Assembly (NCBI GenBank): GCA_028275165.1 | Contig: JAQCNF010000169.1 | Location: forward strand, 1-64,000 | Reading direction: 5' to 3' | Length of the DNA: 64,000 nt | DNA from: Haloquadratum sp. | Lineage (GTDB): Archaea > Halobacteriota > Halobacteria > Halobacteriales > Haloferacaceae | Part shown: one piece after another, positions 54,331 through 64,000 of the stretch | Layout: each line of letters starts with the position of its first letter | Numbering within the stretch: the stretch's first letter is position 1 | Notes under the pieces: generated by a model | What the model saw: only the letters and a program-made list of their open reading frames with translations | What the model was told of the DNA's origin: nothing | Databases searched by the model: none | Position numbers and translations under genes: made by a program

Positions 54331-55275
54331 ATGGGTGCTATCGAGTTCGACGAGGTAACGAAACAGTTTGGATCTGTCACTGCCCTGTCGAACCTCTCAT
54401 TGACTATCAACGAAGGCGAGATCTTTGGATTTCTTGGGCCGAATGGTGCTGGGAAGTCAACAACAATCAACCTCCTGTTAGACTTTGTTCGACCAACAAG
54501 CGGCACAGTTACTGCACTTGGTCATGATGCTCACACCGAGACAGTCGCAGTTCGGCGTCAGACCGGCGTCTTACCTGAGGGGTTTGATGTATACGACAGA
54601 TTGAGCGGTCAAGCGCACATTGAATTCGCCATCGAATCAAAGGATGGAAACGAGACACCAGCAGAGGTGCTTGACCGCGTTGGTCTCTCTGACGCGGCCG
54701 ACCGACTCGCAGGCGGCTATTCGAAAGGGATGAAACAACGATTAGCACTTGGAATGGCGCTTGTAGGCGACCCCGACCTGCTGGTCCTTGATGAACCAGC
54801 AACTGGTCTCGACCCGTCTGGCGCCCATGATATGCGTCGAATCGTACTTGATGAGGCAGCATCTGGGACGACCGTATTCTTCTCAAGCCACGTGCTGGAG
54901 CAGGTTGAGGCTGTGTGCGACCGAGTTGGTATTCTTCGAGGGGGAGAACTTGTTGCGGTTGATTCAATCGATGGACTCCGTGCAGCGACCGAGACTGGAA
55001 CGACACTGTCTGTTTCTGTCGAGTCATCCCCACCAGAAGTGGCACTGGAATCCGTTCGGTCACTTGATGGCGTATCAAGTGTCACACAGGTCGATAACCG
55101 AACACTCACTATCAACTGCACGTCATCCGCAAAAACCACGGTGCTATCCGAACTGGACGAATGTAGCTTGACTATCGCAGACTTCGAAACAGAGGAAACG
55201 TCGCTTGAAGATCTTTTCTTACAGTATACCAATGATACATCAAACTCAACTGACAGTGCGGAGGCACCTGCATGA
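54331..55275 (+). CDS. ABC-2 exporter ATP-binding protein
   Basis: The ATG at 54331 (MGAIEFDEVTKQFGSVTAL) fits the family N-terminus and the upstream TATA box; it gives 314 residues. The frame is open earlier, from 54238. Walker A is FGFLGPNGAGKSTT, the signature region GGYSKGMKQRLALGMALVG (the usual LSGGQ is YSKGM), and Walker B LLVLDEPATGLDP. A C-terminal accessory domain follows. It powers the permease encoded next, with which it overlaps by 4 bases. Substrate unknown. Confidence 0.92.
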   Translation: MGAIEFDEVTKQFGSVTALSNLSLTINEGEIFGFLGPNGAGKSTTINLLLDFVRPTSGTVTALGHDAHTETVAVRRQTGVLPEGFDVYDRLSGQAHIEFAIESKDGNETPAEVLDRVGLSDAADRLAGGYSKGMKQRLALGMALVGDPDLLVLDEPATGLDPSGAHDMRRIVLDEAASGTTVFFSSHVLEQVEAVCDRVGILRGGELVAVDSIDGLRAATETGTTLSVSVESSPPEVALESVRSLDGVSSVTQVDNRTLTINCTSSAKTTVLSELDECSLTIADFETEETSLEDLFLQYTNDTSNSTDSAEAPA

Positions 55276-56183
55276 CGTGGCAGGCTGTTGCTCGCAAAGA
55301 TATCCGTGATGCGATTCGGTCACGCTGGCTTCACGGTGCAACCCTCTTTTTTGCACTCTTCCTTGGTGGAACAGCAGCGATCTTTTTCGGGCCACTTGGA
55401 GCGGAATCGGTCTCAAATCTGTTCGGTATTTTCGTGAATCTTGGCTTTATTAGCTTCTCATTTACTGGCTTAGTTGGACTTGTGTTGGGATTTTTTGCGC
55501 TGAGCACCTCGTATGGGGCGATTACCGATGAACGCGAATCTGGAGCGATTAAACTCCTGCTGTCACTACCAAACTCTCGTCTTGATGTTGTTGTTGGAAA
55601 GGTCATTGGTCGAAGTGCTGTCGTCACGGCTTCGGTGTTAGTTGGGTTTGTTGTGACATTTATTGTACTCATCACCACGGGTGCAGCACTTGAGCTCGAC
55701 TCGTTCGCCCCACAAATTCTCCTCACTCTCATGCTTGGCGTTGCATTTGGCTCAATTGGTCTCGGTATCTCGGCGTTAGCCAATTCGAACCGTGAAGCAA
55801 CGCTTGCAACGATGGGACTCTATCTGATGTTTGCCGTCTTATGGGGGGCGGTGACACGTGGGATTCCTCGTATTATCAATGCCGGTGCTGACCAGATTGG
55901 GTTTAGCGGTCTCTCAGACACGGCAAGTGCTGAACTTACGCTGTTTTTGTCGTATCTGAATCCATTACGGGCGTATGAGACACTCTCGGCCGAATTATAT
56001 CTTGACTCAGTGCAAGCACGATTAGTGACAGCTGATTTCACACAACAACAAGCGCTTGCTCCAAGCTTCAGTGACTCACTTCCACCGTATTTCAGTGCAG
56101 GTGCGCTTGTGTTGATTCTCCTTATTTGGACTGTCGCTCCAGTCATCCTTGGATACTATTCATTCCAAAAAGCTGATCTTTGA
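55272..56183 (+). CDS. ABC-2 exporter permease
   Basis: 303 residues with about six membrane helices and the ABC-2 features ARKDIRDAIRSRWL at the N-terminus and SYGAITDERESGAIKLLLSLP in the first loop. A NosY-like fold is suggested. The ATG overlaps the ATP-binding gene, so the two subunits are coupled. Members export copper-enzyme factors, drugs or lipids; the cargo here is unknown. Confidence 0.88.
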   Translation: MTWQAVARKDIRDAIRSRWLHGATLFFALFLGGTAAIFFGPLGAESVSNLFGIFVNLGFISFSFTGLVGLVLGFFALSTSYGAITDERESGAIKLLLSLPNSRLDVVVGKVIGRSAVVTASVLVGFVVTFIVLITTGAALELDSFAPQILLTLMLGVAFGSIGLGISALANSNREATLATMGLYLMFAVLWGAVTRGIPRIINAGADQIGFSGLSDTASAELTLFLSYLNPLRAYETLSAELYLDSVQARLVTADFTQQQALAPSFSDSLPPYFSAGALVLILLIWTVAPVILGYYSFQKADL

Positions 56184-56238
56184 ATGCCCGCATATGAGTG
56201 TTGATCTAATCGAAGACGCAGTAACATCCTCCGATGAA

Positions 56239-56355
56239 TTAAATCGTGGGCTTTCTCTTCGGTTTTCTATCAGCACGCACAGTTGCCCAGTCCGGCCCTG
56301 GAATTAAAACTTCAAAGCGCTCGTCGCACTCACGAGGCTCCTCAACGATACTCAA
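56239..56355 (-). CDS. Possible 38-residue protein after ligA
   Basis: A TTG at 56353-56355, 3 bases past the ligA stop, opens a frame reading LSIVEEPRECDERFEVLIPG, then DWATVRADRKPKRKP. It ends at TAA 56239-56241. Acidic then basic halves and near-contiguity with ligA suggest translational coupling. One could also view it as read-through sequence without function. No family recognised. Confidence 0.35.
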   Translation of the reverse strand: MSIVEEPRECDERFEVLIPGPDWATVRADRKPKRKPTI

Positions 56356-56358
56356 CGG

Positions 56359-58500
<2,142 letters not shown>

Positions 58501-58587
58501 TTAGCCTCTACGATGACGAGTGTGTATAGATCACATGCCCCGTCTACTAACCCACATGTCTTATATCGACACATAATAACTCCGAGT

Positions 58588-59793
58588 ATGGACGAGGATT
58601 TCTTGCTCCTCAACCCGGGTCCGGTGCCCGTTACCGACGAGGTGGCGGCGGCAATGGATGAGCGGATGATTTCACACCGGTCCACGGAATTCGAGGCAAT
58701 CTATGAGCGCGCACAGAACGGTCTCGATTACATCTTTGAGCAGTCAACAGTTGACCGGAAGACGACTGAACCACCTGGTGGAGGGACCTCACTTATCCTC
58801 AACGGCACAGCAACGATGGGGATGGAGGCTGCTGTCGCAAATCTGGTTGGTGATGGTGGGAACGTTGTTTCGTTGATCAATGGAAAGTTTGGTCGACGGT
58901 TCGCGCGCATCGCTGAACGATACGCTGAAGTGACACGCGTCTCGGTGCCGTGGGGGGACTCAATTCCATTGGAGGACGTGCGTGCTGCTGTGTCTGACTC
59001 AACCGACCTCGTAACGATGGTTCATAACGAAACGAGCACTGGGTTACTGAACCCAGCTTCTGGTGTCGGCCATATTGCAGCCGAGCATGATGCTCGCTTC
59101 GTTCTTGATGGGGTTACATCGATTGGCGGCGACGTCTTCTGTCTTGATGCGTGGCACGTCGATATCGCCGTCACTGACGCTCAGAAGGCCTTAGCTGCAC
59201 CGCCAGGAATCAGCGCCATGTATGTCGCTGAGGATGTCATCGATGAACTGAATGGAGAGATAGCGCCATTTTATTCAGATCTTGAGTGGCACTTACGGAA
59301 AGCACAGTCTCATCAGACACCGTTTACCAGTGCAGTGCCACTGTTCCGAGCACTTGCCGTAGCCATCGAAGACATCGTTGATGAAACAATGGCTACCCGG
59401 ATCCAGCGACATCGAAATCAGGCCGAAGCATTCAGACGTGGATTCACCCGAATGGGACTGTCACTGTTCGCCAATCCAGCGGATTTGACGGTGCTCTCGA
59501 ACACTGTTACCGCTGTATCGCTTCCTGAGACAATCGCCGGTGAAGACGCGCCAGCATTTTTTGATGCCGTCAGCGAACGGAATGTAAGCATTTCTGGTGG
59601 GCAAGCACATCTTGGAGGAGAGATATTCCGCGTCAGCAATATGGGACGTCTACCAGATACGGCAATCTTGCGCGGAGTTGAAGCTGTTGGAGACGCCTTG
59701 ACCGATGTTGGTGTTGATGTTGATGTGACTGCTGGGCTCGCCGCCGCTCGTGATCAGTTGGACGTCGCTGTCGCTCAATCAGCGGACGACTAA
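58588..59793 (+). CDS. PLP aminotransferase, alanine-glyoxylate / serine-pyruvate type
   Basis: The ATG at 58588 (MDEDFLLLNPGPVPVTDEV) gives 401 residues. The PLP lysine is in VTDAQKALAAPPGISAMYV. LNPGPVPV near the start and ISHRSTEFEAIYE are hallmarks of the AgxT group in class V aminotransferases. Likely reaction: transfer between alanine or serine and glyoxylate or pyruvate. The preceding TATA-like ttatat at about 58561 supports the start. Confidence 0.88.
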   Translation: MDEDFLLLNPGPVPVTDEVAAAMDERMISHRSTEFEAIYERAQNGLDYIFEQSTVDRKTTEPPGGGTSLILNGTATMGMEAAVANLVGDGGNVVSLINGKFGRRFARIAERYAEVTRVSVPWGDSIPLEDVRAAVSDSTDLVTMVHNETSTGLLNPASGVGHIAAEHDARFVLDGVTSIGGDVFCLDAWHVDIAVTDAQKALAAPPGISAMYVAEDVIDELNGEIAPFYSDLEWHLRKAQSHQTPFTSAVPLFRALAVAIEDIVDETMATRIQRHRNQAEAFRRGFTRMGLSLFANPADLTVLSNTVTAVSLPETIAGEDAPAFFDAVSERNVSISGGQAHLGGEIFRVSNMGRLPDTAILRGVEAVGDALTDVGVDVDVTAGLAAARDQLDVAVAQSADD

Positions 59794-59902
59794 GCCATAC
59801 GACGTCGGATGTTTGTGGGTGATGAGGAAACACTCGGCATGAGGGGTGGCCCCGCAACGTAACCGACGGTTATAAGTTTGGACAGAATTATGCATGTAGT
59901 AC

Positions 59903-61195
59903 ATGAATCACGGGTTCCTGACTCAGAGTCTGCACGCTGGACACTCACCGGACTCGACAACTGGCTCCCGCGCACCTCCAATATATCAAACTACATCATA
60001 CACATTCGACGATGCCGAAGACGCTGCGGCCCGCTATGCACTTGAGCGAACCGATGATGTGTACACCCGAATTTCGAATCCGACAACACGATATCTTGAG
60101 AACCGTCTCGCAGTGATCGAACAGGGAGTTGCCGCTGTCGCGACAGCATCGGGAATGGCAGCACTGGATACAGCAACCAGCGTGCTGGCGCAAGCAGGAG
60201 ATAACATCGTCGCTTCCACTGATATGTATGGCGGGACAGCGTCCTACTTCACAAATATGGCCTCACGCCGCGGAATTGAACTGCGGACAGTCTCCACTGA
60301 AGACCTTACGGCGTTTCAGGATGCTATTGATGAGCAAACAGCATTCGTCCACCTCGAAACAGTTGCAAATCCATCATTGAAAACGCCAGATTTTGCCCCG
60401 ATTGCAGACATCGCACACGAGCGACGAACTCCAGTCGTGGTTGACAATACCTTTGCAACTCCGTACTTATGCCGCCCAATTGAGCATGGCGCAGATATTA
60501 TTTGGGAATCGACGACAAAGTGGCTGCATGGAAAGGGAACGACTGTTGGCGGTGTCTTGGTAGATGGTGGAACATTCCCATGGAGACGAAGTGGATATGA
60601 TGAACTCGATGGGAACAATCCTGCATTCGATATCGATTTTGTCTCTCGTTTCGGAGAGGCTGCTTTTGCGAACGTCGCTCGTCATCGGGGTGTGCGGTCC
60701 CTTGGTAATCAACAGTCTCCCTTTGATGCATGGCAGACATTGCAGGGGATCGAAACACTGGGACTACGAATGCAGCGACACTGCAAAAACGCAACCCAAA
60801 TTGCTGAAGCACTGAAGGACCACCCCTCAATTTCATGGGTATCATACCCTGGATTTGAATCTCACCCAACACATGATATGGCCACAAAATATCTTGAGCC
60901 TGCCGATAGGAGTCACGACGGATTTGGTGGGATGATCACGTTCGGGCCTGAAGGTGGGTATGAGGCAGCAAAGCGAATATGTGAGGAAACGCAACTCTCC
61001 TCGTTTTTGGCTAACATTGGCGACGCTAAATCAGTACTTATCCATCCGGCTTCAACGACACACGCACAGCTCTCGACCTCTGAACAACGCGCAGCAGGCG
61101 TGAGTCCTGACATGGTTCGACTCTCTGTCGGCCTCGAGACAGCGACAGACATTGTTGCTGATCTGAGCCAGGCTATCGCCGCATGGGCATCATGA
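59903..61195 (+). CDS. metY: O-acetylhomoserine sulfhydrylase (MetY)
   Basis: The 430-residue Cys/Met-metabolism PLP enzyme has [55 protein letters not shown] and the PLP lysine in [16 protein letters not shown]. Length and sequence are of the acetylhomoserine aminocarboxypropyltransferase type, not cystathionine gamma-synthase. It makes homocysteine from acetylhomoserine and sulfide. Its TGA overlaps the metX ATG, so the two are coupled. Confidence 0.93.
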   Translation: MNHGFLTQSLHAGHSPDSTTGSRAPPIYQTTSYTFDDAEDAAARYALERTDDVYTRISNPTTRYLENRLAVIEQGVAAVATASGMAALDTATSVLAQAGDNIVASTDMYGGTASYFTNMASRRGIELRTVSTEDLTAFQDAIDEQTAFVHLETVANPSLKTPDFAPIADIAHERRTPVVVDNTFATPYLCRPIEHGADIIWESTTKWLHGKGTTVGGVLVDGGTFPWRRSGYDELDGNNPAFDIDFVSRFGEAAFANVARHRGVRSLGNQQSPFDAWQTLQGIETLGLRMQRHCKNATQIAEALKDHPSISWVSYPGFESHPTHDMATKYLEPADRSHDGFGGMITFGPEGGYEAAKRICEETQLSSFLANIGDAKSVLIHPASTTHAQLSTSEQRAAGVSPDMVRLSVGLETATDIVADLSQAIAAWAS

Positions 61196-62397
61196 AGACT
61201 GAGAGCAATATCGCTAATCTCGGTGCATTTGATTTTGCGTGCGGTGATTCAATCGAGACGCTCAAAATCGCCTACGAAACGTATGGTGAATACGAAGGCG
61301 ATAATGCAGTCTTGATCTGCCATGCATTGACTGGGAGTCAAAACGTTGCTGGCTATGGCTCCGAGACCACGGGGCAGGCTCGGGCATGGTGGAACGACAT
61401 TGTCGGACCCGGAAAAGCAATCGACACAACAAAGTATTATGTAGTATGTGCAAATGTCCCTGGATCATGCTATGGTAGTTCGGGCCCATCAGCGACTGGC
61501 CCAGAAGATTCACCATATGGGACTGATTTCCCACCAGTTACTGTTGGGGACTGGACGCGGTCCCAGCGACGACTACTGGATACACTGGGTGTTGGCCGAC
61601 TTCATGCCGTCGTTGGGGGAAGTGTTGGCGGGATGAACGCACTTGATTGGGCGAAGCGGTATCCCGATGATATTCACCGGATCATCTCTGTTGCAGCAGC
61701 CGCTCGTCTTGATGCTCAATCGCTTGGGCTCGATGCAATTGCTCGTCGGGCGATTACGACCGACCCTGCATGGCAGGAGGGTGACTATTATGAGAGCAAT
61801 TCATCTCCGACTGATGGATTAGCCATTGCCCGCCAAATCGGCCATATCATGTATCTCTCGAAAGCATCAATGCAGAAAAAGTTCAGTCGGCGAGCCGCTG
61901 GCCGAGACGCACGCCGCGATTCATTCCCAGTTGACCCAGCTGCAGCGTTCTTTCCGTACCGTGACGTCGAGTCGTATCTCGATTATCAAGCGGAGAAATT
62001 TGTCGATCGATTCGATCCGAACGCGTATTTATATCTCACGCGAGCGATGGACGATTATGATTTAGCTGAAGGATACGACGATGATGCACACGCCTTGGCA
62101 GCTTACACGGGCGAAGCTCTTGTTGTCTCGTTCACTGGTGATTGGCATTTCACCACTGAGCAGTCAGAAATCGTCGCAGATGCCTTCCGTCAGAGTGATA
62201 CGCCGGCCGCACATCATATTATTGAATCTGATCACGGTCACGATGCCTTCTTAGTCGAACCAGGGAAACTTGGTCCTCCACTTCGTGACTTTCTGGACGC
62301 TGGCGTTGCTGGCCGTGCAGTGCATGATAATGATGGTCCTACCCCTAAAAATGATTCTAACTTCGCTCCGGTCCATGCCTCATTATTCAGTGAGTGA
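61192..62397 (+). CDS. metX: Homoserine O-acetyltransferase
   Basis: The ATG at 61192 overlaps the metY stop as ATGA and gives 401 residues; an ATG three codons earlier is also in frame. The alpha/beta hydrolase fold is shown by [14 protein letters not shown], the nucleophile elbow [14 protein letters not shown], and a C-terminal [13 protein letters not shown] with the catalytic His. It supplies the substrate for MetY. Confidence 0.94.
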   Translation: MKTESNIANLGAFDFACGDSIETLKIAYETYGEYEGDNAVLICHALTGSQNVAGYGSETTGQARAWWNDIVGPGKAIDTTKYYVVCANVPGSCYGSSGPSATGPEDSPYGTDFPPVTVGDWTRSQRRLLDTLGVGRLHAVVGGSVGGMNALDWAKRYPDDIHRIISVAAAARLDAQSLGLDAIARRAITTDPAWQEGDYYESNSSPTDGLAIARQIGHIMYLSKASMQKKFSRRAAGRDARRDSFPVDPAAAFFPYRDVESYLDYQAEKFVDRFDPNAYLYLTRAMDDYDLAEGYDDDAHALAAYTGEALVVSFTGDWHFTTEQSEIVADAFRQSDTPAAHHIIESDHGHDAFLVEPGKLGPPLRDFLDAGVAGRAVHDNDGPTPKNDSNFAPVHASLFSE

Positions 62398-62442
62398 GTC
62401 GAACGCACAACGCTCAAACCAGTCTCACACTGACTGGGACAC

Positions 62443-63612
62443 GTGCTTGATACGTGGCGTGATGTTGGATTAGTCTCTGGATGGCAGGCCGCAGCAAGTT
62501 TATGTTACTACAGTATTTTTGCGGCAACAGGGTTCATCCGCGACAGCTTTGCTCTTTCTGAGTCCCTAGTCGGTCTATTTCTAACAGCTGCAGTTGTTGG
62601 CTATACAGTCGCATTGTTTCCGAGCGGTGCGGCTGTCGATGGCTTTGGTGAGCGACGGATCATGGTCTGTGGACTGATCGGGTTAGCTATCGCCGCTGTC
62701 GTGCTGCCCGTTGCGCCCTCATATGGAGCACTTCTCGTGGCGACTGTGTTGCTCGGGGCATCGTACTCGCCAGCGATGCCTGCATCAAATCGAGGGATCG
62801 CTCGGAATGCACCTCCAGGTCAACTAAACTTGGCAATGGGGGTCAAACAGGTCGGTGTTACTACTGGAAGTGCGCTCGCCTCAGTCATCATCACCGGAAT
62901 TGCTGCTATTGTCTGGTGGCCAATCGGATTTTGGGTTATTGCACTGCTTGCAAGCGGGTACACGGTAGGTTTTGCACAGACATATCATGGTGGCAATGGC
63001 ACTGGAGAATTGACACTCCCAGACATTCGGAGCCTCCTCACAAGGCCAGCATATCTGCTTTTACTTGCCGCGGGTGCATTTATTGGAGCAAGTATTTTCA
63101 CAATGTTAGGGTACATTGTCCTCTATTTCCAAGACGTAGTTGGTGCAGCAGCCGCGATTGGCGGACTGGTGCTTGCGGGCACGCAGTTGACTGGCAGTGC
63201 AGCACGGATTGGAGCTGGAAGCCTTGCAGATCGTCTTTCAGGTGTGCGCGGTGCTGCTACAGTTGCACTTGGACAAATCGCAGTGGCGGCCGTTCTCTTC
63301 ACCATACTTACCCTCGAACCGGAATCTCTTCTTACCTCCGTGGGCCTCTTCCTTGGATTAGGACTATCAATTCATGGGTCGACCGGCATTTATTATTCAT
63401 GTCTCACAGGATTAGTAGAAACCGATGAACTCGGTGCCGCTTCCGCAGGCGGACAGACGGCAATTAATCTTGGCGGTATCACAACTCCACCGTTATTTGG
63501 CTATCTTGTGCAGACAACTGGATATTATTCCGGGTGGGCTATCTTGGCTGTGATGACTGCTATCGCAACTATTCTTTTGTTCATCGTTCGGCGGCGCGTA
63601 TCCCCGCTATAA
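62443..63612 (+). CDS. MFS transporter
   Basis: 389 residues with about 12 hydrophobic helices. The start is GTG 62443 (VLDTWRDVGLVSGWQAA). The motif-A region between helices 2 and 3 reads FPSGAAVDGFGERRIMVCGL, keeping the G-x3-D-x2-GxRR pattern. Substrate unknown. It follows metX by 45 bases on the same strand, so it may be co-transcribed, but no link to methionine metabolism is visible. Confidence 0.85.
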   Translation: MLDTWRDVGLVSGWQAAASLCYYSIFAATGFIRDSFALSESLVGLFLTAAVVGYTVALFPSGAAVDGFGERRIMVCGLIGLAIAAVVLPVAPSYGALLVATVLLGASYSPAMPASNRGIARNAPPGQLNLAMGVKQVGVTTGSALASVIITGIAAIVWWPIGFWVIALLASGYTVGFAQTYHGGNGTGELTLPDIRSLLTRPAYLLLLAAGAFIGASIFTMLGYIVLYFQDVVGAAAAIGGLVLAGTQLTGSAARIGAGSLADRLSGVRGAATVALGQIAVAAVLFTILTLEPESLLTSVGLFLGLGLSIHGSTGIYYSCLTGLVETDELGAASAGGQTAINLGGITTPPLFGYLVQTTGYYSGWAILAVMTAIATILLFIVRRRVSPL

Positions 63613-63764
63613 TCACATTCTTTACTCCTGACTTGCTCAATATGTCAAACGAAAAGTAACGATTCTCGGATAGAGCATGTGAACACAATCGAGTGTCAAT
63701 CGAACAGTCACTGCGGCTTCTGCCCTCGAAAGTAGTTAGAATGATGCCGCCTAAATTACCATAT

Positions 63765-64000
63765 ATGGCGGCAGATGTCGTTGAGAGTGAACGACCAGTC
63801 CCAGCTTTGGAGCCACGCGCGACTGCGGCTGCAGCGCATCTCCAATCTGCTGAGACCGTGTTGTTAATCTCACATATCGACGCAGATGGGTTGTCCAGTG
63901 CAGCAATCGCTGCTCAAGCGCTTCAGCGAGCTGAAATCTCATGCGAGGTCAGCTTTGCAAAGCAGCTTGACGATAATAAAATCAGTGCAATCGCTAATAC
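63765..64000 (+). CDS. DHH-family RecJ-like nuclease, cut by window edge
   Basis: The first 78 codons are seen. MAADVVESERPVPALEP leads into VLLISHIDADGLSSAAIAAQAL, the first metal-binding motif (DADG) of DHH phosphoesterases. Archaeal RecJ-like proteins degrade single-stranded DNA or RNA, and one partner group associates with GINS. Which RecJ paralogue this is cannot be told from the fragment. Confidence 0.82.
   Translation, partial: MAADVVESERPVPALEPRATAAAAHLQSAETVLLISHIDADGLSSAAIAAQALQRAEISCEVSFAKQLDDNKISAIAN

Overview
The window looks like chromosomal DNA of a square haloarchaeon close to Haloquadratum walsbyi. Three things point there: acidic halophilic proteins encoded in DNA of unusually moderate GC for this group; a neighbouring pair of rhodopsin genes, one resembling squarebop I (HwBR) and one resembling the middle rhodopsin (squarebop II); and the haloarchaeal oriC1 gene neighbourhood (polD small subunit, signal peptidase, orc1, oapA, oapB, oapC). 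Several genes appear leaderless, with a TATA-like box about 25-35 bases before the start codon. Names come from reading the proteins; no database was searched.

Layout. 1-245 is the 3' end of an IS1341/IS605-type tnpB with its right-end hairpin. 394-3289 holds the two rhodopsins, a ferredoxin and small proteins of unknown role. 3341-10445 carries a CDC48-like ATPase, two small membrane proteins, hel308 overlapping the KEOPS gene cgi121, and hisD. 10446-14430 is mixed: a foldback repeat, insertion-element relics, an exported cyclophilin, a DUF3891 protein, tRNA-Gln and purO. 14485-16370 holds aspartate kinase and a small acetyltransferase-like protein. 16662-23577 is the replication-origin block: polD DP1, sec11, orc1, an AT-rich origin with origin-recognition boxes in both orientations, then oapA-oapB-oapC. 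23720-24500 is an insertion-element graveyard.

24593-34822 holds a 29-residue membrane protein, haloarchaeal unknowns, a methyltransferase, two divergent rhodaneses, a SpoIIM-like membrane protein, uvrB and a 2H phosphoesterase-like protein. 35313-39125 is a cytochrome P450 and an XPD/Rad3-type helicase. 39174-48153 is a nine-gene, one-strand arginine cluster (argG-argH-lysW-argX-argC-argB-argD-argE-argF) using the LysW carrier. 48782-53822 contains a dolichol-kinase-like protein, glyS, two small ORFs and uvrC. 54331-63612 has an ABC-2 exporter, ligA, an aminotransferase, the metY-metX pair and an MFS transporter; a DHH/RecJ-like gene runs off the right edge.

The most unusual signal is a family of short structured repeats, not any single protein gene. 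Copies at 14301-14427, 16533-16665 and 48646-48785 on the + strand share two or three hairpins whose pairing is kept by compensatory changes, and end in a gtagttcac-like motif. Probable relatives lie on the - strand at 13059-13395 and 23845-24120. They look like right ends of TnpB elements (omega-RNA/sotRNA scaffolds) that have lost their tnpB. In four of the five, the terminal motif contains the stop codon of the convergent neighbouring gene, so RNA reading out of the element would be antisense to that gene's 3' end.
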